Below are positions 19,969-27,023 of a stretch of DNA of 27,023 nucleotides, in pieces (position 1 is the first letter of the stretch; each line of letters starts with the position of its first letter). Both the position numbers and the translations under genes were made by a program. The notes beneath the pieces were generated by a model. The model was not told the DNA's origin. It saw nothing but the letters and a program-made list of their open reading frames with translations, and ran no database searches. The DNA is from a virus: the IMG/VR virus record IMGVR_UViG_3300046535_000814, positions 1 through 27,023 of that record; one strand, written 5' to 3'.

Positions 19969-20402
19969 GCACTGGCGACGAGGAACTGATCGCTGCAGCA
20001 TGGATGACCGGCTGTCTGGAGAGCGACAGTGCCCTGATGGGTGCGCTGGGTTCGACGCGAGTGTGGGACGGTCCAGCACCGGATGGCACCGTGTACCCGA
20101 TCCTTCGTATCGACTCGATGAGTCCTGGCGCGCAGATCGTTCGTGGGGTCGGAACCGTCGAAGTGATGACGAATCAACTGTGGCTGGTGCGGGCCGTGGA
20201 TCAGGGAGCCACGTTCGCGCGACTCCAGATACCCGTACAGCGCATTCAGGCGCTGCTGCACGGTGTCACGGGCCTGACGGTCACCGGAGGTACGATCGAG
20301 GCGTGCGTGCGTGAGAACGCGTTCCGCCAGCAAATCGTCGATGGGGGCCGGGAGTTCCGTCACCTCGGCAGCATTTTCCGAATCCTCGTACAAGGCTCAT
20401 AG
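19965..20402 (+). CDS. Tail terminator protein, 145 aa
   Basis: The GTG at 19965 overlaps the upstream stop (GTGA), with a GGGCGGGTG context. The product has an N-terminal helix (DEELIAAAWMTGCLESDSALMG), a DGPAPDGTVYPILRI strand region and a helix (FARLQIPVQRIQALLHGV). A final strand follows (FRHLGSIFRILVQG). This pattern and the position between gp10-like and major tail genes fit tail terminators, which cap the tail tube at its head-facing end. Sequence identity in this group is low, so the call depends partly on context. Confidence 0.75.
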   Translation: MSTGDEELIAAAWMTGCLESDSALMGALGSTRVWDGPAPDGTVYPILRIDSMSPGAQIVRGVGTVEVMTNQLWLVRAVDQGATFARLQIPVQRIQALLHGVTGLTVTGGTIEACVRENAFRQQIVDGGREFRHLGSIFRILVQGS

Positions 20403-20414
20403 GGGGCTACCGAA

Positions 20415-21662
20415 ATGGCAGAACGCTCCGCAGTAACGCAGGTCATCCAGGTGGGGATCGAAACCACTGTCGGTACGTCTGTTGCCGCGATGAAGCGCAT
20501 GGCAGCAATGGACATCGAGACGAAGATCGAAACCACCACCGATATGTTCCGGCCTGCGGGCTTCAAGTTCTCGACGGTCACGTCGGAGAACAAGGAGTGG
20601 ACGACAGGTTCGATCAAGGGGCAGCCGACGTACAGCGAGATCGTCTGGCCGTTGTCGTCGGTCATCGTGACGCCTGCGGCGCCGACCGAGTTCCTCGACA
20701 CTGCGATCCACACCGGCGTCTGGAAATGGATTTTTGAGCCGAACTCGACAACGCCCGACACGCTCAACACCTGGACGGTTGAGCAAGGTTCGTCGGTGCG
20801 TGCGCAGAAGTTCACGAACGGAATCGTCACCGACTTCAACTTGAACATCACGCGCGACAAGGCCGAGATGACCGGCAAGATGGTCGGTCAGTTGTTCACT
20901 GACGCGATCACATTGACGACCACGCGTGCCGACGCGGCAGCGAGTGCAACGTCGGGTAGCCCGACCGTGAACGACGCGGCCGCACTCCCGTCCGACGTGG
21001 GCAAGACCGTCACCGGCACGCAAGCGCCAGCGAACGCGATCATCGACAGCGTTGTCCCTGGTGTCAGTTTCCATATGGCGACCGTCGTGAACGGTGTCGT
21101 CACGGCAGCGAACGCACTTGGTACCGGCACGTTCACCGCGACGATCGGTGCGCCGCCGCAGATGCCGCTCATTCCGATCACGGCCGAGCAATGCACCGTC
21201 TACTTCGATCCGACGAGCGCCGCGTTGGGCACCACGAAACTCTCGCGCCTGTTCGACTTCAAGTTCGCGCTGACAGGACGTACCGGCCCGTTCTGGGTGG
21301 TGGACGCTTCCCTACCGTCGTTCGCGGGCACGACCGAGCTGGCCCCGAAGACGAACGTGAAAGTCACTGTCGAAGCCGACGCGAACGGTATGGCGCTCCT
21401 TCCGCTGCTGCGTTCAGGTACGACGTACTTCATGCGCCTGCTTGCGCAAGGTGCGACGCTTTACAGCGTCGGTGTCTACTCGGCCGGTGCAGCGTTGAAG
21501 TATCAGTACCAGCAGGACATGGCCGTGCAGGTGACAGCAGCGGGCGCGGTGCAGGACCACGAAGGCATCTATGCCATCGAGTTCGACCTGGAAGTGGTCC
21601 ACGACCCGACGTGGGGCAAGGCGATTCACATCGAGGTGCAGAACCGACAGTTCGGTTTCTGA
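20415..21662 (+). CDS. Major tail (tube) protein with inserted domain, 415 aa
   Basis: The ATG at 20415 follows AGGGGGCTAC. The protein has the features of siphophage tube proteins: VIQVGIETTVGTSVAAMKRM at the start, SENKEWTTGSIKGQPTYSEI, a DFNLNITRDKAEMTGKMVG strand set and a C-terminal half with CTVYFDP and FDFKFALTGRTGPFWVVD. Between about residues 179 and 245 lies an extra domain with LPSDVGKTVTGTQAPANAI. Its motif matches one in the repeat protein at 16759 and weakly one in the head fibre. The insert would be displayed on the tube surface, probably as a surface ornament. Confidence 0.85.
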   Translation: MAERSAVTQVIQVGIETTVGTSVAAMKRMAAMDIETKIETTTDMFRPAGFKFSTVTSENKEWTTGSIKGQPTYSEIVWPLSSVIVTPAAPTEFLDTAIHTGVWKWIFEPNSTTPDTLNTWTVEQGSSVRAQKFTNGIVTDFNLNITRDKAEMTGKMVGQLFTDAITLTTTRADAAASATSGSPTVNDAAALPSDVGKTVTGTQAPANAIIDSVVPGVSFHMATVVNGVVTAANALGTGTFTATIGAPPQMPLIPITAEQCTVYFDPTSAALGTTKLSRLFDFKFALTGRTGPFWVVDASLPSFAGTTELAPKTNVKVTVEADANGMALLPLLRSGTTYFMRLLAQGATLYSVGVYSAGAALKYQYQQDMAVQVTAAGAVQDHEGIYAIEFDLEVVHDPTWGKAIHIEVQNRQFGF

Positions 21663-21713
21663 CGCTCGCACTCCGGTAGCGTTAGCTCACTACCCTGAGC
21701 GACCGGAGGAATC
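21663..21713 (+). other. Nested hairpins between tube and chaperone genes
   Basis: GGTAG (21675-21679) pairs with CTACC (21690-21694). CGCTC (21663-21667) pairs with GAGCG (21697-21701) around it. GGAGG before the ATG at 21714 serves the next gene. The hairpin may attenuate transcription after the highly expressed tube gene. Confidence 0.4.
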
Positions 21714-22082
21714 ATGGGCCTGAGCCTGAAAGACCTGCAACGTGACCAGCGCACGTTGGAAGTTTCGATCGGTGTCGGTGTCGACGAGAACGGCGGCGAT
21801 CTGACCGAACTGTTGACGTTGGTGTACCGCCCGAGCGCGTACACGGGCCGCACCGAACGGGAACTGAACGAACTGCTGAAAGGCGATTGGAAGTCGCTGT
21901 TCGGTCTGGAGTTCGTGCGGCAGCTCGTCATCGAGTGGGACTTGCAAGGCGAAGACGGCGAGGTCTTCCCGCTCGCGATCGGTGACGACAATACGCCCGG
22001 CCTGCAAGACCTTCCGGCACCGTTCATCGGTGAGGTCATCACGGCGGTCGCGAACGACTTGGGAAAAGTCCGAGCACGTTAG
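21714..22082 (+). CDS. Tail assembly chaperone, upstream frame (gpG-like), 122 aa
   Basis: The ATG at 21714 has CGGAGG at about 21703-21708. The protein is acidic and helical toward the end, with TLEVSIGVGVDENGGDL, then RTERELNELLKGDW and LQGEDGEVFPLAIGDD. Position immediately upstream of the tape measure gene and the slippery site near its 3' end identify it as the first tail assembly chaperone. These proteins bind the tape measure during tail assembly. Most translation would stop at 22082, giving the short form. Confidence 0.85.
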   Translation: MGLSLKDLQRDQRTLEVSIGVGVDENGGDLTELLTLVYRPSAYTGRTERELNELLKGDWKSLFGLEFVRQLVIEWDLQGEDGEVFPLAIGDDNTPGLQDLPAPFIGEVITAVANDLGKVRAR

Positions 22083-22318
22083 GGCGGTTCCTCAGCCGGG
22101 ACGGTATGGGCGAGTTCATGCCCGACTGGTATCCGCTGTTTGAGTCCGCAGCCGTCTTGCGGTGCCCGCCGTGGGAGCTTGCCGGATTCGCGTATGAGAA
22201 CGCTGCGGAGGCGTGTATCTGCTGGCAGTGGTGGGCGCTCGATTACAAGACCGAAACTGAACGTGCGGGCATGAAGCGCAATCAGGCGATGGTCGCTGGG
22301 TTCGGTGTCCCCGGATAA
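21714..22318 (+). CDS. Tail assembly chaperone frameshift product (gpGT-like), 201 aa
   Basis: The slippery heptamer GGGAAAA at 22061-22067 is in the right phase (G GGA AAA) for a -1 slip. After slipping, the new frame runs AGT CCG AGC and on through RFLSRDGMGEFMPDW to a stop at 22318. The distal part (PPWELAGFAYENAAEA) resembles gpT-type extensions. Joined as 21714..22067 and 22067..22318 it gives 201 residues. The downstream frame alone has a weak ATG at 22106 without a ribosome site, which favours production by frameshifting. Confidence 0.85.
22061..22067 (+). other. Programmed -1 frameshift slippery site (GGGAAAA)
   Basis: The heptamer has the X XXY YYZ form with X=G, Y=A and Z=A, read as GGA AAA in the zero frame. 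It lies 12 nt before the zero-frame stop codon. The frame reached by slipping is open from before this site to 22318. Confidence 0.85.
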
Positions 22319-22326
22319 CCTTTGTC

Positions 22327-22376
22327 GAGGTTGGTTGGTTGGGGTATCCACCCGCCCTTCCCAACCAACCAACCTC
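22327..22376 (+). repeat. GGTTGG inverted repeat, copy 5 (17-bp perfect stem)
   Basis: GAGGTTGGTTGGTTGGG (22327-22343) pairs perfectly with CCCAACCAACCAACCTC (22360-22376). The 16-nt loop is Cys-codon-free C-rich sequence (GTATCCACCCGCCCTT). It lies between the chaperone stop and the tape measure start and is the strongest hairpin of the family. The left arm also contains four GG runs. Confidence 0.92.
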
Positions 22377-22390
22377 ACTCGGGAGAAGCG

Positions 22391-25300
22391 ATGCCGCTGA
22401 CGGTTGCGCAACTCAACATCATGGTTGAGGCCAACACGACGGCAGCGCAGCAGGCGCTCGCGCAGATCAACGCGCAGTTCCAGCAGCTTGCGCAGAACGC
22501 GACGAGTAGCGCCACCACCGAAGCGCAGGGGCAGGAGCAGGTCGTTGCCGCCCTCCAAGACGTGATGGGGGCGATCTCGTCGACGACGATGGCGGTACGC
22601 AACCTGGGGGCGACAACGACCGCGGTAGCGCAGGAGGAACAGGCAGCGAATCAGGCTGTCGCTTCTTCGATGGTCGGGATGGGCAGTGTCGGTTCCGGTG
22701 CGCTCATGTCGATCAACCAGGCGATGGTTGCGTCCGGGCAGTCCATCGGCCCGCTGAACGCCGGCGTGATGATGATCGCTACGAACTTGCGGCTGATTCC
22801 ACCAGCGGCAAACGCGGCGCAGGGTGCGATCATGGGCCTGTCGGTTGCGCTGTCGGCGGTTGGCATTCTCGCGGCTGCGGTGGGTGCTCCTGCCCAGCAG
22901 GGACTCCAACAGTTGCAGAACGAGTTCAACAACGTCGGAGCGTCGGTACACGACTATCAGGACAAGCTCAACTCTGCTGTCGATCAGGCTGCGAAGTTCG
23001 GTCGTACCCAAGATCAGGTGTACCAGTCGCTCGCGATTCTCACCCGTGGTTTGAAAGACCCGGAGTTGGCGTTGGAACGCTTCGGCCTGGTGCAAGACCT
23101 CGCAGCAGTGAAAGGCGAGTCGCTGTCGGCTGCGGCGAACGATGTGGTCCGAGCGTTTGAGGGTTACGGACGTGGCCTGAAACAACTCGGTATCGACATG
23201 GTGTTCACGCATAACGCGCAAGCCGGTCTCGATTCCGCGAACCGGGCGTTGCAGAACTCGACCGATCAGGTAGCCGCAGCGCAGCAACGTCTCAACGATG
23301 CGGTCCAACGGCAGAACGACCGTATGGCGCAAGCGGCACTGGCGACAGATCAGGTCGCAGCAGCACAACAGCGGCTGAACGATGCGAACACCAGCTACGC
23401 CGAACTGTTGTTGCGTATCTCGGCCGAAGACAGGGTGCCGAAGATTTCTGCGACAACGCAGGCGCTCGACAATCTCGCGTCATCAACACAACGGTTGAGC
23501 GACATCGAGGCTCGGTACGCAGCGCAGGACGAAGCGCCATCGTTGACGCATCGGGCGCAAGCGATCGACAGTGTACGAGTCGCGCAGCAGCGACTGCTCG
23601 ACGTGCAGGCCCGTGTCCGTGATGCGATGACGCTCACGGCTGTCGATCACGACGCTGCCGCCCAAGCTGCTGATCGGGTTGCGGAAGCGGAAGAACGGTT
23701 GGCGCTCGCGAGCGGGGGTGGAATCATCGCTGCGCAGAACGCGTTGCGGGCCGCGATCTCGCAGCAACGTCAAGAACTCGACCGGCTTCACGCGAAGGAA
23801 CAGGAAAGCATCTCGCAGAAGCAGGAGCTCGCCAAAGCGAACCAGGATTTGGCGGTAGCGCAAGCCAAGGTCGTGACCGCCACCCAGCAGGATCGTGCCG
23901 ACGCTGACACGAAGGCACTCGACCGTTCGCTCGCAATGCGCGATGCGCAGAATGCGATCACGCGTGCCGTGCAGAACTTGTCCGAGGCGAGGAAGAAAGA
24001 TGCTGCCGAAGGAATCTTGGCGCAGATCACCCGCACCGAGCAGTTGCGTTCAGCGACCAATCAGGTACGCAACTCGGTGGAAGCTCTCGCCCAAGCTCGA
24101 CGCAGCACGGAATCGCGTGCCATCGGTGGCGCTGCTGGTGGAATCTCGGTGGCTGCTGCGGAACGCTCGTTGGAGCATGCGAAGAAGGTGCAGGCCGAAG
24201 CCCTCGCGCACGTCAAGGACGCGAGAGAGAAACTAGAAGTGCAACTGCATCAGGGTGTTACCGCGATGGACAAGATGGCGGCAGCGACTCACGGTGCGGC
24301 GGGGGCAGCGGCGCAAGGATGGTCGGGTGCGTTGAACTCGATCAAGGCCCATTTCGTGAACTTCCTGGCCGACTTCGGTAACAGCGGTGGTCGGTTCCTG
24401 ACGTTCGCGTTGCCGTTGTTCTTCGTCGCGAAACAACTGTCAGGACTGTTCGGTGGTGCTGCCGGAGCGGCAGGGGCGGCGGGTGGAGCAGCCGAGGAAG
24501 GTGGACTCGCTGCTGCTGTGGCCTCTACGGGCGAAGCGGCCGGGATTGCATTCGCACCCATAGCAGCGATCGTTGGCCTGGTCGCTGCTGCGGGTCTCAT
24601 CATCTACGAGGCGTACCAGCATGTGAAACCGTTCCGCGACATCGTGGATGCTCTCGGTCGCGACATCGGCGGATTCTTCAGCGGCGCGATCCACAAGGTC
24701 ACCGGCTTCCTGCACACACACAAGCAGGAATGGCACGATCTCGGCAAAGAGGTCAGCGCAGCGTGGGGATTCATCGAGCCGGTACTGCAAGGACTCGCGA
24801 ATCTCGCGCTCCACATCCTGGGACCGGCGTTCACTGCCGCGACCGCGATCATCAAACTCGCGTTCGACATCATCAAGGGCATCGTGTCAACGGCGCTCGA
24901 CATCATCCTCGGAGTGGTCGGTGTGTTCGTCGACCTCATCACCGGGAACTGGGGTCAGGCATGGGATGACATCAAGACCATGCTGTCTAACGTGCTCGAT
25001 GATCTTTGGACGATGATTACCAGCACTCTCGGCGACATCCGCGACTTCATGTGGAACGCAGGCAAGTTCATGCTCGGTGCGCTCGCTGACGGTCTGACCG
25101 CAGCGTGGCACCTCGTTGGCGACTGGTTCATCGACTTGCCGAACAAGATTTGGGATGGGCTCCAATGGTTGTGGAGCAACGCCGGGACGTTCGCGACGGC
25201 TGGTTGGAACATGATGGTCGCGCTCGTTGGTGGGTTGATAGACCAACTCGGGCCGGGTATCTGGACGTTCTTCACCGACACGTTGCCGAACGCGATTTGG

Positions 25301-25819
25301 GATGCAGTCAAGTGGCTGTGGGATAACACGGACGGCGCGATGCTGTCGATTGGCAAGAACCTCGTGATCGGTATATGGAACGGTCTCGCGTCGATGGGGG
25401 GCTGGCTGTACGACAAGATCAGCGGCTGGGCCAGCGATGTCGTCGATTGGATCGGCAGCGGCTTCGGCATCTTCTCCCCATCGAAGATCACGCAGTACCA
25501 CGGGCAGATGCTCGTCGAAGGGTTGGCGTTGGGTCTCGACTCCCACACCCACAAGGCGATCACTGCGGTACGAAATATGACCTCTGCAGTAGGCAATGAA
25601 CTGTCGAGCGGCGGCAAGAAGTTGAACGTCGGAATCGGTGGCTTCGGTGGGGTCGGGACTGGCATACCTCACGGGCCTACCCTCGTGACCATGCACGTCA
25701 ACGTGGAAGGCAACGTGTGGGCGACGAAAGACTTGGCTTCTGCGCTGCGCGACGAGTTCAACAAGCGCAACAAGACGAGCGGTAGCTCATTCCTGGTAGC
25801 TGACGGGCAGCGTCCGTGA
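22391..25819 (+). CDS. Tape measure protein, 1142 aa
   Basis: The ATG at 22391 has GGGAGAA at 22381-22387; the frame also runs upstream through the GGTTGG hairpin, but that part is not credible as protein. Residues 1-285 are Ala/Gln-rich helices. Residues about 285-455 hold degenerate coiled-coil repeats; TDQVAAAQQRLNDA occurs twice, exactly 28 residues apart. Hydrophobic segments lie near residues 667 (RFLTFALPLFFVAKQ) and 718 (AFAPIAAIVGLVAAAGLII). The C-terminal region is Trp-rich, with FSPSK near residue 1028, typical of siphophage tape measures. At the rule-of-thumb 0.15 nm per residue, the tail would be about 170 nm long. The gene overlaps the next by 4 bases. Confidence 0.93.
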   Translation: MPLTVAQLNIMVEANTTAAQQALAQINAQFQQLAQNATSSATTEAQGQEQVVAALQDVMGAISSTTMAVRNLGATTTAVAQEEQAANQAVASSMVGMGSVGSGALMSINQAMVASGQSIGPLNAGVMMIATNLRLIPPAANAAQGAIMGLSVALSAVGILAAAVGAPAQQGLQQLQNEFNNVGASVHDYQDKLNSAVDQAAKFGRTQDQVYQSLAILTRGLKDPELALERFGLVQDLAAVKGESLSAAANDVVRAFEGYGRGLKQLGIDMVFTHNAQAGLDSANRALQNSTDQVAAAQQRLNDAVQRQNDRMAQAALATDQVAAAQQRLNDANTSYAELLLRISAEDRVPKISATTQALDNLASSTQRLSDIEARYAAQDEAPSLTHRAQAIDSVRVAQQRLLDVQARVRDAMTLTAVDHDAAAQAADRVAEAEERLALASGGGIIAAQNALRAAISQQRQELDRLHAKEQESISQKQELAKANQDLAVAQAKVVTATQQDRADADTKALDRSLAMRDAQNAITRAVQNLSEARKKDAAEGILAQITRTEQLRSATNQVRNSVEALAQARRSTESRAIGGAAGGISVAAAERSLEHAKKVQAEALAHVKDAREKLEVQLHQGVTAMDKMAAATHGAAGAAAQGWSGALNSIKAHFVNFLADFGNSGGRFLTFALPLFFVAKQLSGLFGGAAGAAGAAGGAAEEGGLAAAVASTGEAAGIAFAPIAAIVGLVAAAGLIIYEAYQHVKPFRDIVDALGRDIGGFFSGAIHKVTGFLHTHKQEWHDLGKEVSAAWGFIEPVLQGLANLALHILGPAFTAATAIIKLAFDIIKGIVSTALDIILGVVGVFVDLITGNWGQAWDDIKTMLSNVLDDLWTMITSTLGDIRDFMWNAGKFMLGALADGLTAAWHLVGDWFIDLPNKIWDGLQWLWSNAGTFATAGWNMMVALVGGLIDQLGPGIWTFFTDTLPNAIWDAVKWLWDNTDGAMLSIGKNLVIGIWNGLASMGGWLYDKISGWASDVVDWIGSGFGIFSPSKITQYHGQMLVEGLALGLDSHTHKAITAVRNMTSAVGNELSSGGKKLNVGIGGFGGVGTGIPHGPTLVTMHVNVEGNVWATKDLASALRDEFNKRNKTSGSSFLVADGQRP

Positions 25820-27023
25820 CACAAATCGCTCCGCAACCGTTCGGTGTTCCCGGCTTCAAACCGTTCCTGCAAGACGTACGACTGCCGACCGTTCCGCCGC
25901 CCCCGCTCTCGACCGGCCCAACGAAAGCGACATGGCGTGCCGTGCTGCGGGTCGGTCTGCAATCAGCCCCAACCGCCGACCCGCAAACGCTGTCTGACCT
26001 GACGCGGTACATCCGCGACGATGGCGGGCTGCGCATGAGTCGTGGACGGCAGGAAGACACACAACGATTCGACTCGGGCACGTTCACCTGCGCGTTGAGC
26101 AACCCTCTCGGTCGGTTCGATCCGGCGATAGACCCGAATGTGAAAGCCGAGAAGTTCGTTCAGTACCTGTTGGAGTATCCGTGGTTCCGGGAGTCGGGTC
26201 AGCCGGGCATCGTCCCTGACGGCGGGTTCGATAATCCGGCGTTGCCGAACTGGCATATCTCCAACGGTGGGGCCGGTGTAGACGCATCCGTGAACGACGT
26301 GTTCTACGATTCGCGTGGCCAGGCAGTCATATTTCTGGCTTTGAGTTCGGCTGGTGGTGGGCTGATATGCGATGCGTTCCCGGTGACGGCGGGGAAGTCG
26401 TATGCCGGTTCGGTACGCACGGTCCAAGCGTTGTCGAGTTTCACGACCGCCCGCCGCGCCACGGTGACCGTTCGGTTCTGGGCGAACAGCAACGGAACGG
26501 GCGCGAACCTACTGACCGGCATCTACAACTCCGATCCGATCTCGGCGTACAGCACTACGTTCCATAACGACAGCGGCTGGGTGCGTATCGGTATCGGCCC
26601 AATCATCGCCCCGCTGGGGGCGCAGTCAGCGACTATTGCATTGGAGTACGACAGCAGCGTCTCGGGGGAGCTGTACTACTGGGATTCGTGCATCTTCGAT
26701 GAGGCAGCGTTTCAGGGGATCGTCCCGCAGTGGTCGGGGTACGCGGACGATTGGGCGCGCGATCAGAACGTGGGCGATTCGATCTGCACGCTGAACGCAA
26801 CCGACGGATTCAAAGTGTTGGGCTACCCGACCTTGAACTCCAAGCTGTACTCGGACTTCATTCGTTCGACGCTCCCGACGCATTACTTCCGACTGTCAGA
26901 ACATGGCACCAACAACATCCCGACGAAGTTCGTCGATTCGATCACCGGCAACAACGAAGCGCACTCGACTATCGACGCTGGCGTCGGGCCGCTCTACAAC
27001 GTGCCGGGCGCAGCGATCACCGA
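25816..27023 (+). CDS. Minor tail protein, modular, 3' end outside window
   Basis: The GTG at 25816 overlaps the tape measure stop (GTGA), and the frame stays open to the last base, giving 402 residues here. Residues 1-125 resemble siphophage tail-tip proteins, with LTRYIRDDGGLRMSRGRQE and FTCALSNPLGRFDP. Residues about 137-300 (DGGFDNPALPNWHISNGG onward) look like a CBM4/9-type jelly-roll carbohydrate module, ending near ELYYWDSCIFDEA. After a linker, PTHYFRLSEHGTNN and DSITGNNEA look like the start of a LamG/ConA-like domain. It is likely a tail-tip protein that binds host cell-wall glycans. Confidence 0.82.
   Translation, partial: MTQIAPQPFGVPGFKPFLQDVRLPTVPPPPLSTGPTKATWRAVLRVGLQSAPTADPQTLSDLTRYIRDDGGLRMSRGRQEDTQRFDSGTFTCALSNPLGRFDPAIDPNVKAEKFVQYLLEYPWFRESGQPGIVPDGGFDNPALPNWHISNGGAGVDASVNDVFYDSRGQAVIFLALSSAGGGLICDAFPVTAGKSYAGSVRTVQALSSFTTARRATVTVRFWANSNGTGANLLTGIYNSDPISAYSTTFHNDSGWVRIGIGPIIAPLGAQSATIALEYDSSVSGELYYWDSCIFDEAAFQGIVPQWSGYADDWARDQNVGDSICTLNATDGFKVLGYPTLNSKLYSDFIRSTLPTHYFRLSEHGTNNIPTKFVDSITGNNEAHSTIDAGVGPLYNVPGAAIT

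Noticed and set aside
22106-22318. Independent gene for the second tail chaperone
   Set aside because: There is no ribosome site, and the in-phase slippery heptamer explains its expression as a frameshift extension.
1317-22376. CRISPR array based on the GGTTGG repeats
   Set aside because: Copies are thousands of bases apart, without spacers or cas genes.
22322-22390. Longer N-terminus for the tape measure starting before the hairpin
   Set aside because: The extra residues come from the GGTTGG hairpin, and GGGAGAA supports the ATG at 22391.
22079-23368. Long open frame on the minus strand (about 429 codons)
   Set aside because: It is antisense to the tape measure gene, crosses a GGTTGG hairpin, has no ribosome site and reads as low-complexity Arg/His-rich sequence. 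It is a shadow of GC-rich coding DNA.

Overview
The window looks like part of the genome (or prophage) of a tailed phage with a long non-contractile tail (siphovirus). The host is most likely a GC-rich actinobacterium. This rests on the GC-rich sequence, frequent GTG starts, candidate -10 boxes of the TAnnnT type, genes that appear to start without a leader, and a structural cassette of actinophage type. All supported genes are on the + strand. I see no integrase, replication, lysis or terminase gene, and no tRNA or CRISPR array. The host assignment is inference.

Positions 1-7436 hold about 21 short, tightly packed genes, mostly of unknown function. Many are joined by ATGA or GTGA overlaps. 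Recognisable items are a SLOG-type nucleotide-binding protein fused to a helical tail (4777-5430), a Cys-rich protein resembling DUF6283 (5427-5825), a winged-helix candidate (6988-7248), a possible lipoprotein (6043-6291) and several Cys/zinc-ribbon-like small proteins. The operons are separated by structured regulatory regions at 1163-1448, 2386-2921 and 3522-3957. These contain terminators, palindromic promoter-like elements and a hairpin-rich leader in front of an isolated gene with basic tails (2922-3521).

Positions 7513-27023 are the virion assembly cassette: portal, scaffold, major capsid protein, a head fibre/decoration protein, head-tail adaptor and head closure. Then comes an unusual 5.6-kb block of beta-rich structural proteins, an alpha/beta hydrolase and a 913-residue protein ending in 12 Arg/Pro-rich repeats. 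After it the standard order resumes: HK97 gp10-like tail completion, tail terminator, major tail protein, tail assembly chaperones with a GGGAAAA -1 frameshift site, a 1142-aa tape measure and the start of a modular minor tail protein.

The most distinctive nucleotide feature is a family of five intergenic inverted repeats built from GGTTGGTTGG / CCAACCAACC arms (about 1317, 7450, 11917, 19502 and 22327). They lie in the larger gaps, most often just ahead of a new gene set, and could form hairpins or two-tier G-quadruplexes. Together with the Arg/Pro repeat protein, the beta-domain shared by three virion proteins and the hydrolase block, they are the best candidates for undescribed biology here.
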